Shown piece by piece: positions 1 through 9,950 of a stretch of 64,000 nucleotides of DNA. The notes beneath the pieces are model-generated. The model saw nothing but the letters and a program-made list of their open reading frames with translations, ran no database searches and was not told where the DNA came from. The position numbers and the translations under genes were made by a program. This stretch comes from Methylobacter sp. S3L5C (GTDB lineage: Bacteria; Pseudomonadota; Gammaproteobacteria; Methylococcales; Methylomonadaceae), in assembly GCF_022788635.1 (NCBI RefSeq), contig NZ_CP076024.1, positions 3,883,503-3,947,502 of the forward strand. The letters are read 5' to 3'. How positions within the stretch are numbered: position 1 is the stretch's first letter; the number at the start of each line of letters is the position of its first letter.

Positions 1-314
1 GCCTTGCTTTTGTCTTTCATTGGCGTTGCCAACTGCTTGGCAAAGCTGAATGGCGTATCGCCCTTCTTAACCTGTGAAAGTAAACCAGCAATAGCCGCAG
101 AAACATATAATTTCTGATCTTGAGGCAATTTTTGAGGAAACATTTCAGGCATTTTTGCCAAGAAATGAAAAAATGCATCCGTTAATAAAATATCTTCCGG
201 GCTTTCTGCTCGACGTAACCGAGCGCGGTCACCGCGATTATCGTCCAACCCTACATGCCAACTTTGTAAGGCGTGTTGTTCCGCTGTATTTAAAAAATAG
301 TAGTCTTCGCTCAT
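1..314 (-). CDS. casB: Cse2/CasB, Cascade small subunit (partial)
   Basis: N-terminal 104 residues of the small subunit of the type I-E Cascade surveillance complex; the gene runs off the window at base 1. The arginine-rich segment around residues 29-36 (GDRARLRR) and the following SPED are typical of Cse2, which binds and stabilises the displaced DNA strand during target recognition. Its ATG (bases 314-312) shares one base with the cse1 stop (TGATG), so the two genes are translationally coupled. Identity is inferred from this motif and from position directly after cse1, the usual I-E order. Confidence 0.85.
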   Translation of the reverse strand, partial: MSEDYYFLNTAEQHALQSWHVGLDDNRGDRARLRRAESPEDILLTDAFFHFLAKMPEMFPQKLPQDQKLYVSAAIAGLLSQVKKGDTPFSFAKQLATPMKDKSK

Positions 315-1888
315 CAGGCTGCCTCCTCTGGTTTAGCTTTTGCTTTAAGTGCTTTAATAATTTTGTTGCTATAAAATTTAATGCGTAAGGCTTTTTGCGC
401 AGTCACAATCCGCTTTAAATTCAGGTCTTCCGGTGTTGATGCCAAGGTTGCCGTTTCAAAAACATGATTCATCTGTTTTCTAAGGGTTTCATGCCAGCTT
501 GCGTAAATTTCACTCGGTGCCATTCGCGTATCCTCCGGCAGCATCGCCAGTTGCTCCAGTAAACGGTAAAAATCCATTTCTGTGGCTTGCCAAAATTGCG
601 CGTCAATTTGGCTCATATCACCCTTAGCATCTTTCGGATGACTAAACCAGGCTGATTTCACTTCTTCACGTAGCATTTTGACTGTTTCTTTGGCCGCATT
701 AACAAACTCAGTCGCCCAATCAGTCAGATTGTTACGTTGCATTTCGCTAAGGTAATAGATGGGGAATCTTGATTCATACCAACACCTTGCTTTCATGTTG
801 TCCATATCGTAACCAAAGCACCAAAGTGAAACTGCGCCACTGTCACTTATAATTCTGCCACGTTCTTGGTTATATAACTGTACGGTTTTTGACGCTTTAT
901 CGCCGTTATCATTATCTTGCAAAGTGATACCTAGCCAATGCCGATAACCTAAGCCACCTTGTTGTCCTTTCAAAGATAACGGGAGATTAACTTTTTTCGA
1001 GTCGAAACGATAAGGCGTTAAAGGATGTATCCAGGCACCATCATAGTTAGTGCCATAATTTTTTGTTCGATAGGCCTGATATAAAAGCTCCGCATGATTG
1101 CCACACAAATCGCAGTCAGTATTGGCTATTTTTGTCGTCAAGCGGATACGACGCGGCATTCCCCAGTACGCATGCAATGGATGAACCTCGGCTGGCGAGG
1201 TGATTTTACCCTTTTCGGAAACACGGGTTTTACCCAGCCAAGGCAAGATGCTTGAATCGATTTTTTCAGCAGGTTCCAGTTCCTCTTGGTTCAACACATT
1301 CAACCAAAGTTTTTGCCATAAAGTGGCCGATGGGTCTTTTGGAAAAATTAAGCTTGTTAGCGGCCCACCGCCGCGAAGTCCTACACGATGTCCAACGCCA
1401 CCGGAAGGAGCGTTGGTTTGTAGCGTAAATAAAGCTGTTGCAGTACAACTTGGACAAAGCTGATTGGCGCGATCGCGCTTAACGAAGTGGTCAAGATTAT
1501 CTTTAAGTGTTTTTCCACCCGGTGATTCGATCAATAATGCCGAAATACCTTTAGTTTCTCCATCGGGCAAATCAAAATCCTGCAAAAATGCAGGGCCATC
1601 GACAGCATCCAACTCGAACGCAAACGCAACCTTTTCTAAACAGGCCTGCAATTCATCCGGTTCAGGCGATTGCTGCCAATAATCAAGCCATTGATCTTCA
1701 TCTTCTGGCGCAAAACAGGTTTGCAGCGTACCGATTAACAACTGGTACAAAGCGCCCTGAAAATCTGGCCTTGATGCAGTAATTTCAACAACTGGATTAT
1801 CTACTTCAGTAATTTGCCACAGGGCGATAATGTCCGGTTGTCCATTTTGACGAATAACGGGTATCCAGTGGTCGGTCATTAAATTCAT
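314..1888 (-). CDS. casA: Cse1/CasA, Cascade large subunit (type I-E)
   Basis: Large subunit of the type I-E CRISPR Cascade complex, which reads the PAM and recruits Cas3. 524 residues, close to the usual 500-520. Two CxxC pairs (Cys145/Cys148 and Cys259/Cys262) form the zinc site typical of Cse1, and the glycine-rich segment near residues 163-176 (GGVGHRVGLRGGG) corresponds to the conserved region near loop L1. The start is set by AAGGAG five bases before the ATG. It lies 62 bases downstream of cas3 on the same strand and overlaps cse2 by one base. Cytoplasmic. Confidence 0.92.
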   Translation of the reverse strand: MNLMTDHWIPVIRQNGQPDIIALWQITEVDNPVVEITASRPDFQGALYQLLIGTLQTCFAPEDEDQWLDYWQQSPEPDELQACLEKVAFAFELDAVDGPAFLQDFDLPDGETKGISALLIESPGGKTLKDNLDHFVKRDRANQLCPSCTATALFTLQTNAPSGGVGHRVGLRGGGPLTSLIFPKDPSATLWQKLWLNVLNQEELEPAEKIDSSILPWLGKTRVSEKGKITSPAEVHPLHAYWGMPRRIRLTTKIANTDCDLCGNHAELLYQAYRTKNYGTNYDGAWIHPLTPYRFDSKKVNLPLSLKGQQGGLGYRHWLGITLQDNDNGDKASKTVQLYNQERGRIISDSGAVSLWCFGYDMDNMKARCWYESRFPIYYLSEMQRNNLTDWATEFVNAAKETVKMLREEVKSAWFSHPKDAKGDMSQIDAQFWQATEMDFYRLLEQLAMLPEDTRMAPSEIYASWHETLRKQMNHVFETATLASTPEDLNLKRIVTAQKALRIKFYSNKIIKALKAKAKPEEAA

Positions 1889-1916
1889 GTGTTCTCCTTG
1901 GCTTTCAAAAGCCGTT

Positions 1917-1931
1917 TATACACTGTGTATA
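1917..1931. promoter_or_regulatory. Inverted repeat in the cas3-cse1 spacer
   Basis: Perfect 7-1-7 palindrome TATACACTGTGTATA in the 62-base gap between the cas3 stop and the cse1 start, about 30 bases upstream of the cse1 ATG. It is placed and sized like a repressor operator or a -10 region overlapped by one. I do not know the protein that would bind it; function is inference. Confidence 0.4.
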
Positions 1932-1950
1932 ATTGCCAAAAAATCACTTG

Positions 1951-4653
1951 CTATCCTACAAATCCAAGCGAAGAGGAATAAATAACTTGTCCTTCCTCAA
2001 ATGGCAGTATTTCAACCCAGCACAACGCTTTTTGCTCAGCTTTCAAGGTTACGATCATGGCTTTTAGATTATCCGGTATCTGTTGCTGTGCTTTTCCCCA
2101 TTCATGGCTCGGTAATTTAACGGTACTCAATGCCCAGGCATAAGTTTCTGCTTGGGCGTAGGGTTTTAGTTGGCCATTTTCAACAATGGCCAACGCTACC
2201 GAGATGGTTTCTTCTTCTGTTAAACGCGTCGGCATTCTGGTTTCTTCATCCCAATCGCCGCTGGAACGGGTATAGCCCTTGTTGAGTTTTAGCACGTTCA
2301 GATCGGCCATGCTTTTTTGTACCATGGCTTTACTTGTCGCCTGTATAGAACCGTCTAACAGTGCATCTGGTATTTTCTCTTCGGCATCAAATGAATACAC
2401 GCCTTCAATTAAATCCCTCGCATCATCAGGCATAGTAAATTGGCCTCGCCTAACCAAAAGTTTCGCCGTCAACCAAAGCTGACCGATATGCTGATAAACG
2501 GCCTGTGTTCCGGCGTAATCTGGTTTTAGCCAATTTATATCGGCGCCTTCTATCGGATCTGGTGAAAGCAGGTAAAGTATCGGCCTGCCTCGTAAATCTT
2601 TTGCGCCTTCCTGCCTAATCCGGTTACCTTGCATATCCCGGATATGTCGCATTAATCTTCCTGCCCGCTGTATGATCAAGTCAATAGGTGCCAAATCACT
2701 GATCATCACATCAAAATCCAAATCCAAGGATTGCTCAACTACTTGCGTAGCTATCAACACCTGACCTTTTCTATGTTCAGGGGTAGAGTTATCGCCAAAG
2801 TATTCCAGCGTTCTATTTTCAATGACTTGACGATCAATCATCGCAAAGCGGCTGTGAAAAAGACTTAGTTGATTCGAAGCAATACCAGCATCTAATAAAT
2901 CTTGATATGACTGTCTGGCAGATTTTACCGTATTGCGTATCCAGCAGACGCAGCGGCCAGCGGCAACAGCTAACTTAATTTGTGCAATAACTTCTTCTTC
3001 GTTATTCAAGCGTTGAATGTTGACGGTACGTTTAACTGCTTCGCGGGTATCTATCGACTGTTCAATGGCTGTAGCCGGTGTATGTGTTGCTAAAGGATAA
3101 GGAGCAGGATAACTCAACGCTGGAGCATTTTGCCCCAGACCTTTATAAAAAGCGTTAACAAGCCCTTCACGCATGGTTTGCGGCAAGGTTGCCGATAATA
3201 AAATCACACTACCGCCTTGCCTGGCGTGAGCTTCAAGTAACGCATTCAGCAACTTTTGCATGTAACTGTCATAAGCATGGACTTCGTCGACCAGTAACAC
3301 TTTACGACCCAGACCCAGCAAGCGTAGAGATTGATGGCGTGCGGGTAAAACGGCTAACAACGCCTGATCCAATGTACCAACACCCACATCGGCTAATAAT
3401 GCTTTTTTTCGGCTGTCAGCCAGCCAAGCGTTGCAATAGGCGGTCGCACTTAATTCCTGATCCTCCTCGTTTTGTCCACTCAGATAATCGCCATCTGTTA
3501 TCGATTGCTTGGCTAAAACAACAGAATCCTGAAAAACTTGAGACAACTCACGCGCACCATGCGCCAAAATTAAGGACGGTTTACTGCCGGATTGATAAAA
3601 TTGGTGATAAACATTGCTCAATCTTTTATACATGGCATTGGCAGTTGCCATGGTTGGTAAGGCAATATATAAACCATCCGCCAAGCCATGTGCCATCAAA
3701 CGCTGAGTTAAAATCAAGGCAGCTTCGGTTTTTCCGGCTCCAGTGACATCCTCCAAAATAAACAATTGCGGTTGCTCGGTGAGCGGTTCTTTAATGGCAT
3801 ATTCTTGCAACGGCGTCGGTTGCTGGATAAAAGGGAACAGTTTTTCAATAGTTTGAAATGCATTAACATCCGGGATTTTAGGTAATGCACCGATAGCCTC
3901 TTTTGCTTTTTCTAAAGCAATCTCATGCCAATACGTTTTTAATTCTTTAGGCTTATCGTAATAAATAAAATATTCCTGATTAGAACCCAACCAATCAGCT
4001 AACACAGCAACACCGGCCAATTGCCAGGATACCGGTTTCAGCCGTTTTTTAAGTGCCTTGTCCAACAGTGGTTGGAAGTCGAAATCTGCAAGAAAGAACT
4101 CAACTGAATCCTGAACAAATGCCATTGCGGCTTGTTCATCTACAACTTCAAAAAAATTCCGCGTTCGTAAATTCGTTTTGGGCGGCACACCATGATGACC
4201 TGTTACTATTTCCAGCCAAGATTTGAGCTGGATCGGCCAGGCGTTAACAGCAGAATCAGTCGAATCACTGGCTAGTAATTGCTCATCAAGCTTGGTTTGC
4301 AGTATTTCTTGCCATAGACAAAAACCCAAACTATCGTGTCGTTCAGAATAAGACATTCTTGGATTGGCTTTTACTAAATCAACTGACAAATCCTGCCGTA
4401 GGCTTTGAAAAGCTTGAGAAAATTTACCTAAATCATGCAAAGCCAAACAAAAAACAAAAAACTGTCTTAACCATTCGGGCTCTACTTTTAATTGCTTTGC
4501 TAATTGTTTGCAAAGTGGTTTGTCAGGCGCTAATAATTGCCACCCAACCGCCGCCACATCCAAACAATGATAAGGCAGCAAATGGTAACTTGCGCCGCTG
4601 TCATTATCTGACTTGGCCTTGCCCCAATACTTGTAATACATTTTTTCTGTCAT
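1951..4653 (-). CDS. cas3: Cas3, HD nuclease-helicase (type I-E)
   Basis: Effector nuclease-helicase recruited by Cascade to degrade target DNA. 900 residues. The N-terminal HD nuclease domain shows His29, the His-Asp pair at 73-74 (ALHDLGKF) and His153-His154. The SF2 helicase core follows: Walker A GAGKT at 305-309, DEVH box at 456-459, SATLP at 487-491 and motif VI QRAGR at 662-666. All catalytic motifs are intact, so interference looks functional. It is the first gene of the visible cas operon. No strong ribosome site stands out before the ATG; a second Met four codons in is an alternative start. Confidence 0.95.
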   Translation of the reverse strand: MTEKMYYKYWGKAKSDNDSGASYHLLPYHCLDVAAVGWQLLAPDKPLCKQLAKQLKVEPEWLRQFFVFCLALHDLGKFSQAFQSLRQDLSVDLVKANPRMSYSERHDSLGFCLWQEILQTKLDEQLLASDSTDSAVNAWPIQLKSWLEIVTGHHGVPPKTNLRTRNFFEVVDEQAAMAFVQDSVEFFLADFDFQPLLDKALKKRLKPVSWQLAGVAVLADWLGSNQEYFIYYDKPKELKTYWHEIALEKAKEAIGALPKIPDVNAFQTIEKLFPFIQQPTPLQEYAIKEPLTEQPQLFILEDVTGAGKTEAALILTQRLMAHGLADGLYIALPTMATANAMYKRLSNVYHQFYQSGSKPSLILAHGARELSQVFQDSVVLAKQSITDGDYLSGQNEEDQELSATAYCNAWLADSRKKALLADVGVGTLDQALLAVLPARHQSLRLLGLGRKVLLVDEVHAYDSYMQKLLNALLEAHARQGGSVILLSATLPQTMREGLVNAFYKGLGQNAPALSYPAPYPLATHTPATAIEQSIDTREAVKRTVNIQRLNNEEEVIAQIKLAVAAGRCVCWIRNTVKSARQSYQDLLDAGIASNQLSLFHSRFAMIDRQVIENRTLEYFGDNSTPEHRKGQVLIATQVVEQSLDLDFDVMISDLAPIDLIIQRAGRLMRHIRDMQGNRIRQEGAKDLRGRPILYLLSPDPIEGADINWLKPDYAGTQAVYQHIGQLWLTAKLLVRRGQFTMPDDARDLIEGVYSFDAEEKIPDALLDGSIQATSKAMVQKSMADLNVLKLNKGYTRSSGDWDEETRMPTRLTEEETISVALAIVENGQLKPYAQAETYAWALSTVKLPSHEWGKAQQQIPDNLKAMIVTLKAEQKALCWVEILPFEEGQVIYSSSLGFVG

Positions 4654-5441
4654 GTTTCTGCCCTAAAGTTTGGTTTGATTAACGCTATCAACTGGCTATT
4701 TTCATAAGGTTATCGCTTGTTTTTATCATTTTTTGTATAGCGCTATTTTTACTGGCGGTAGCAAGTAAAACCGGGGCATTTAATTTCTACTGCCGTAGCT
4801 TGTTTGAGTAACCAACTAATCTTATTGGGTTGTTATTAAAAAATACGGCTATCAATTTAAGGCCAAGAAGGGCTGATCAAGGCATTAATGGTAAGCATTT
4901 CCACAAACTGAAGACGAACGAGGCTTCTGTTTAAAGCTGTTCCAGTTATACGTTTTTTATGCTTTAGATTTACTTAAACCATATCACAGACAAAGAGTAA
5001 TATATATATTATTTATATGTAATTTGTTTTTTAAATTTAATTTATTAAAATTGCCGTATTCCCCTTTATATATGGGTGGCCAAGTTAAAAGGGGCAAAAA
5101 GCATAACTTAACCTTTCGCCCTGGGTTAATAGAAGAATGAACGGAAATCAAGATAACCTTTACCGCTTTGCTTTTTTTCGTGCTTTTCGTGCTTTTCGTG
5201 GATAAAAATCCGTAGATCAGGATTATTATTTGTATAATCCTGTAATTACAAGCCAATCTCATCATTGGTAGCTGATGATGGCCAATGATGCGCCACCATG
5301 TAAAGTTGCCTGCTTATCTTTTATAAAACAGACTAACAGTTATTCTCCGTTGTATTGCCGGCTAAAATATAATAGAATTTTTCAACATTACACATAGGAT
5401 TTTGTGCCTTGTTTTTATACCACCAACCCGTTAATCAATAT
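4654..5441. other. Long AT-rich intergenic region between cas3 and pilB
   Basis: About 790 bases between divergent cas3 and pilB with no convincing gene. It must hold both promoters, and the part from 4980 to 5060 is very AT-rich. A 93-codon open frame on the minus strand (4984-5265) runs through a simple CTTTTCGTG repeat and has no recognisable protein features. No CRISPR repeats were seen. Confidence 0.6.
5171..5201. repeat. CACGAAG-family repeat, copy 1
   Basis: Three direct units of CTTTTCGTG, the reverse complement of the CACGAAG motif that recurs in at least six other intergenic places in this window (20853, 25687, 30295, 37052, 43055, 55511). Confidence 0.6.
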
Positions 5442-7154
5442 ATGCCCACTGCACCCACAGATTTTCAGCTTAGTGGTTTTATAAAGTTCTTAATTCTGGA
5501 AGGTTTGCTTACGGAAAGTGAAGCCAAAATTCATAACCAGGAAGCACAAAAAAACAATCTCCCCTTATTAAGCTATCTTGCTGCAAGTCATCTTGTTGAC
5601 AGTAAAGTGGTCGCAACAAAAGCCTCAAATGAATACGGTGTATCCTTTCTTGATCTCGATGCTCTTGATCTCCATAGTTTGCCAATTAGTCTAATCAACG
5701 AAAAACTGATCCGTAAACATCGCATTTTGCCAGTGTTTATGCGGGGAAAAATACTATTTATAGCCCAATCTGATCCAACCAACCTTTTGGCGTTGGATGA
5801 AATAAAATTTCAAAGTCGGCTACATCCAGAAACCATTCTGGTCGAAGAAAACAAGCTGGCCAAGGCTATTGAAATTGCCCTGGAAGTCGTTGATACCTCA
5901 ATGACTGATCTTCTTGACGAAGACCTTGATAATCTTGATATTAGCGGCGGCGACCAAGAATCCACCAAAACCGATATCGACACCGATATTGATGACGCGC
6001 CGATTGTTAGATTTGTGAACAAAATCCTGTTGGATGCCATAAAAAAAGGCGCCTCTGATATACACATGGAACCTTATGAAAAAAACTTTCGTATTCGTTT
6101 CAGAGCGGATGGCATACTGTATCAGGTTGCCAGTCCGCCAACCAATATCGCCAGTCGAATAATATCCCGGGTTAAAGTGATGGCTAAAATGGATATTGCC
6201 GAACGTCGAGTACCGCAGGATGGGCGTATAAAAATGAACTTGTCCAAGCACCTTGCGATTGATTTTCGTGTTAATAGCTGCCCCACATTATTCGGTGAAA
6301 AAGTGGTTTTGCGTATCTTGGACCCTACCAGTGCGCAGATTGGTATCGAAAAACTGGGCTTTGAGCCTGAACAAGAAAAGCTTTTTCTCCATGCCATTAA
6401 CAAACCTTACGGTATGGTTCTGGTTACAGGACCTACGGGTAGCGGTAAAACGGTGACGCTGTACACCGGTTTAAACCTACTCAACAGTATCGAACGCAAT
6501 ATTTGTACTGCTGAAGACCCCGTTGAAATTACTGTAGAAGGTATCAATCAGGTAAATATGAACGTTAAAGCCGGCTTGACGTTTGCTAGCGCCTTACGGG
6601 CTTTCTTGCGTCAAGATCCCGATGTTATTATGGTCGGTGAAATCAGGGATTTGGAAACCGCTGATATTGCCGTAAAAGCCGCGCAAACCGGTCACTTGGT
6701 ATTATCAACTTTACATACCAATGATGCCCCGCAAACATTAAACCGTTTGATGCAAATGGGCATCGAGCCTTTCAACATAGTCTCTGCTGTTATTTTGATT
6801 ATGGCTCAGCGTCTGGCGCGACGTCTTTGTGAGTACTGTAAAATCCCGGCTGATTTTCCCGAGCATATTCTTGTCTCTGCAGGTTTTACAGAAGACGAGT
6901 TAAAGACACTTAAAATATATAGTTCTGTAGGTTGTGAGCACTGTACCAATGGTTATAAAGGCCGGGTCGGTATTTATCAGGTAATGACCTTGAGTGAAAA
7001 CATGCGCGCGCTGATATTGGAAGGCGGCAATGCCATGCAATTGGCAGAGCAGGCAAAAGCTGAAGGCATCAATGACCTTCGTGCCTCAGGCTTAAATAAA
7101 GTACGCATGGGTATCACCAGTCTTGAAGAAATTGATCGGGTAACCAAGGAGTAA
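5442..7154 (+). CDS. pilB: PilB, type IV pilus extension ATPase
   Basis: Hexameric ATPase at the inner-membrane face that powers pilin polymerisation. It has the N-terminal T2SSE domain, then the ATPase core with Walker A GPTGSGKT (about residues 330-337), the aspartate box, Walker B within FLRQDPDVIMVGEIRD, the His box TGHLVLSTLHT, and a C-terminal zinc tetracysteine (CEYC and CEHC pairs). I prefer the ATG at 5442 (570 residues, MPTAPTDFQLSG as in other PilB proteins). An in-frame TTG at 5409 has AGGA nine bases upstream and is a real alternative. First gene of pilB-pilC-pilD; pilC follows two bases later. Confidence 0.95.
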   Translation: MPTAPTDFQLSGFIKFLILEGLLTESEAKIHNQEAQKNNLPLLSYLAASHLVDSKVVATKASNEYGVSFLDLDALDLHSLPISLINEKLIRKHRILPVFMRGKILFIAQSDPTNLLALDEIKFQSRLHPETILVEENKLAKAIEIALEVVDTSMTDLLDEDLDNLDISGGDQESTKTDIDTDIDDAPIVRFVNKILLDAIKKGASDIHMEPYEKNFRIRFRADGILYQVASPPTNIASRIISRVKVMAKMDIAERRVPQDGRIKMNLSKHLAIDFRVNSCPTLFGEKVVLRILDPTSAQIGIEKLGFEPEQEKLFLHAINKPYGMVLVTGPTGSGKTVTLYTGLNLLNSIERNICTAEDPVEITVEGINQVNMNVKAGLTFASALRAFLRQDPDVIMVGEIRDLETADIAVKAAQTGHLVLSTLHTNDAPQTLNRLMQMGIEPFNIVSAVILIMAQRLARRLCEYCKIPADFPEHILVSAGFTEDELKTLKIYSSVGCEHCTNGYKGRVGIYQVMTLSENMRALILEGGNAMQLAEQAKAEGINDLRASGLNKVRMGITSLEEIDRVTKE

Positions 7155-7156
7155 TT

Positions 7157-8377
7157 ATGGCAGATCCTGTTGAGCAACTTGATTTTATCTGGCAAGGCGT
7201 CGATAAAAACAGAAAAAAAACCAATGGAATTATCGCCGCTAAAAATGAGCTGATAGCAAAAACCGAATTACGACGACAAGGCTATCGCGTCACTAAAATA
7301 AAGAAAAAATCCAAGCCGTTTTTTAGCCCACGGTTAAAAAAAATTACCCCTGCGGATATCGCCATTTTCGCGAGGCAGTTAGCGACTATGCTGGGTGCAG
7401 GTATACCGCTGGTTCAATCCTTTGATATTGTCGGCAAAGGCCATGAAAACCCCAGCATGCAAAATATGCTGTTAAGCGTAAAAGCGGATATTGAAGCCGG
7501 TGATACCCTGGCGGAAGCGCTAAAGAAAAAACCTCTGTATTTTGATGAATTATTTTGTAATCTGGTCGATGCCGGCGAGCAAGCCGGGGTACTGGAAACA
7601 CTGCTGGATAAAATTGCGACTTACAAAGAAAAAACCGAGTCCATGAAGAAAAAAATCAAAAAAGCACTGGGCTACCCTATTGCCGTAATCGTGGTCGCTT
7701 TTATTGTTACCGCTATTCTTCTGTTGTTTGTCGTACCGGTATTTGAAGACATGTTTAAGAGTTTTGGTGCCGATTTACCGGCGTTTACCCGCATGGTTGT
7801 CAATATGTCCCAATGGATGAAAGAATGGTGGTGGATTTTACTTGGCATTATTATTATTGTTATTTATGTGTTTGGTTATTTTAAAAAACGCTCACGGCCC
7901 TTTAATCACTTTTTGGATAAAACCTTACTAAAAGTGCCTGTAGTCGGTATGATTATCAACAAGTCCGCGATTGCCCGCTTTGCCAGAACCTTATCAACCA
8001 TGTCTGCGGCAGGCGTGCCTTTGGTAGATGCGTTACAATCAGTCTCTGGCGCTTGTGGTAATATTATTTACGCCGAAGCGGTATTAAAAATGCGCGAAGA
8101 AGTCGCAACCGGCCAACGACTGCAGGTTGCCATGCTGCAAACCAAACTTTTTCCACATATGGTGCAGCAGATGGTTGCTATCGGTGAAGAGTCCGGCTCA
8201 ATGGACGCAATGCTGGCTAAAGTCGCCGATTTTTTCGAAGAAGAAGTGGATAATCTCGTCGACAACTTAAGCAGCTTAATGGAACCGATTATTATGGTTA
8301 TTTTAGGCACTCTGATTGGTGGTTTGGTTGTTGCCATGTATTTACCCATTTTCAAAATGGGTGCGGCTGTCAGCTAA
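7157..8377 (+). CDS. pilC: PilC, type IV pilus inner-membrane platform protein
   Basis: Polytopic inner-membrane platform of the type IV pilus machine (T2SSF family), working with PilB to raise pilins from the membrane. 406 residues, the usual size. Two T2SSF repeats of about 120 residues (roughly 70-195 and 270-395) are separated and followed by hydrophobic segments at about 170-195, 222-242 and 375-400. The start lies two bases after the pilB stop, with AAGGAG overlapping the end of pilB, so the two are co-translated. Confidence 0.95.
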   Translation: MADPVEQLDFIWQGVDKNRKKTNGIIAAKNELIAKTELRRQGYRVTKIKKKSKPFFSPRLKKITPADIAIFARQLATMLGAGIPLVQSFDIVGKGHENPSMQNMLLSVKADIEAGDTLAEALKKKPLYFDELFCNLVDAGEQAGVLETLLDKIATYKEKTESMKKKIKKALGYPIAVIVVAFIVTAILLLFVVPVFEDMFKSFGADLPAFTRMVVNMSQWMKEWWWILLGIIIIVIYVFGYFKKRSRPFNHFLDKTLLKVPVVGMIINKSAIARFARTLSTMSAAGVPLVDALQSVSGACGNIIYAEAVLKMREEVATGQRLQVAMLQTKLFPHMVQQMVAIGEESGSMDAMLAKVADFFEEEVDNLVDNLSSLMEPIIMVILGTLIGGLVVAMYLPIFKMGAAVS

Positions 8378-8446
8378 ACCTGACAAAAAAACCGTTATGC
8401 GAGCTTTTATAGCAAATGCTTTTACACCCACTTTTTTATATAGGTC

Positions 8447-9328
8447 ATGATACAGCAGCTACATATCTTATTAACAACCCCTTATTTACTGGTAACCTTG
8501 GCGAGTCTTATTGGATTAATAGTCGGTAGTTTTCTCAATGTAGTTATTTATCGATTACCGGTAATGATGCAACAAAACTGGCGTAAGGAGTGCACTGAAT
8601 ATTTGCAAATAGACACTATTGAAACAAATACACGGCAAGAACCCTTTAATCTGTCTTTGCCCTTATCACGCTGCCCTCATTGCAAAACACCGATCAAGCC
8701 TTACCAAAACATCCCCGTCATCAGTTACCTTTTTTTAAAGGGTCGCTGTGCAACTTGTAGCCAGCCAATTTCTTTACGCTATCCGCTTATAGAAGCGCTC
8801 ACTGCCCTAACATCGGCCATAGTGGCCTGGCATTTTGGCTATTCTCCGCAAACTGTTTTTGCCTTGGTACTAACCTGGTCGCTGGTTGCCCTGAGCTTTA
8901 TTGATATAGACCACCAGTTATTACCCGATAACATAACACTGCCCTTACTTTGGCTGGGCTTGTTGTTGAGCCTGTTTGGTTTTTTTACTGACACGCATGC
9001 CAGTATTATAGGTACCATAGTCGGCTATACAAGTCTTTGGGTCGTCTTTCATGTATTTAAACTGGCAACCGGCAAGGAGGGCATGGGCTTTGGTGATTTT
9101 AAATTACTGGCTTTATTTGGTGCGTGGCTGGGTTGGCAATGTTTACCCCTTATTATTTTATTATCGTCACTGGTAGGCGCAATTATTGGCGTATCCCTGA
9201 TTATTTTTGCCAAACGCGATCATACTATCCCTATTCCATTTGGTCCCTATTTGGCACTCGCCGGATGGTTGGCACTATTGTGGGGTGACGATATCAATCA
9301 GTTTTATTTAACGACAGCAGGTTTGTAA
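8447..9328 (+). CDS. pilD: PilD, prepilin peptidase and N-methyltransferase
   Basis: Membrane aspartyl protease that cleaves and N-methylates type IV prepilins and pseudopilins. 293 residues. The N-terminal cytoplasmic loop carries the two zinc CxxC pairs (CPHC, CATC) of the bifunctional form. The catalytic aspartates lie in FIDIDHQLLPD and in GFGDFKLLA, and about seven or eight hydrophobic helices are visible. Follows pilC by 69 bases, completing the standard pilBCD order; coaE begins four bases after the stop. Confidence 0.95.
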   Translation: MIQQLHILLTTPYLLVTLASLIGLIVGSFLNVVIYRLPVMMQQNWRKECTEYLQIDTIETNTRQEPFNLSLPLSRCPHCKTPIKPYQNIPVISYLFLKGRCATCSQPISLRYPLIEALTALTSAIVAWHFGYSPQTVFALVLTWSLVALSFIDIDHQLLPDNITLPLLWLGLLLSLFGFFTDTHASIIGTIVGYTSLWVVFHVFKLATGKEGMGFGDFKLLALFGAWLGWQCLPLIILLSSLVGAIIGVSLIIFAKRDHTIPIPFGPYLALAGWLALLWGDDINQFYLTTAGL

Positions 9329-9332
9329 TCTC

Positions 9333-9950
9333 ATGCTCAAAATCGGCCTAACCGGCGGCATAGGTTGTGGTAAAAGTACCGTTACCAAAATTTTCGAGCA
9401 ATTAAAAATACCGGTTATTGATGCTGATGAAATAGCGCATCAACTGGTTGCTACCGGGCAACCGGCATTAGCACAGATACAGAGAGAATATGGCGCAGAC
9501 GTACTCAATGTAGACGGTTCGCTAAACAGAAAACAGCTTAAAGAACTCATATTTTCGGATTGCCAAAAAAAGCAAAAACTGGAAGCTATTCTGCATCCAT
9601 TGGTCTATCAAGCCATACAAGCAGAACTTAATCTATTAAAGGTGCCATACTGCATAATTTGTATCCCGTTATTATTTGAAACCAATATGGCTCATCTGGT
9701 CGACAGGGTACTGGTTGTCGACTGTCCGGTTAAAATCCAAATCGAACGTTTACAAAAACGCGATAATATGACGATAGCAAGAATACAGTCCATTATTGAT
9801 AGTCAAGTATCACGCGATGTCAGAAAATCGCTAGCCAATGATCTGCTCGATAACTCGAAAACCGATGATAGACTTGCAGAAGCCGTTAAAAAACTGCACA
9901 ATTTCTATCTTTCATTAAGCAATTTCCAGGATAAACTTGTCTGTGAATAA
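9333..9950 (+). CDS. coaE: CoaE, dephospho-CoA kinase
   Basis: Phosphorylates the 3'-hydroxyl of dephospho-CoA with ATP, the last step of coenzyme A synthesis. 205 residues with the P-loop GGIGCGKST at 8-16, the DADEIAH segment that binds the acceptor, and the lid region near IERLQKRD. The pilD-coaE-zapD-yacG order is widely conserved in gammaproteobacteria. It overlaps the start of zapD by 14 bases. Confidence 0.95.
   Translation: MLKIGLTGGIGCGKSTVTKIFEQLKIPVIDADEIAHQLVATGQPALAQIQREYGADVLNVDGSLNRKQLKELIFSDCQKKQKLEAILHPLVYQAIQAELNLLKVPYCIICIPLLFETNMAHLVDRVLVVDCPVKIQIERLQKRDNMTIARIQSIIDSQVSRDVRKSLANDLLDNSKTDDRLAEAVKKLHNFYLSLSNFQDKLVCE

Noticed and set aside
4984-5265. 93-codon minus-strand open frame between cas3 and pilB
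   Set aside because: It runs through simple CTTTTCGTG repeats and AT-rich DNA, has no domain pattern and no good ribosome site.
1-5441. CRISPR array near cas3
   Set aside because: No regularly spaced 28-29 base repeats were found in the window; the array must lie elsewhere.
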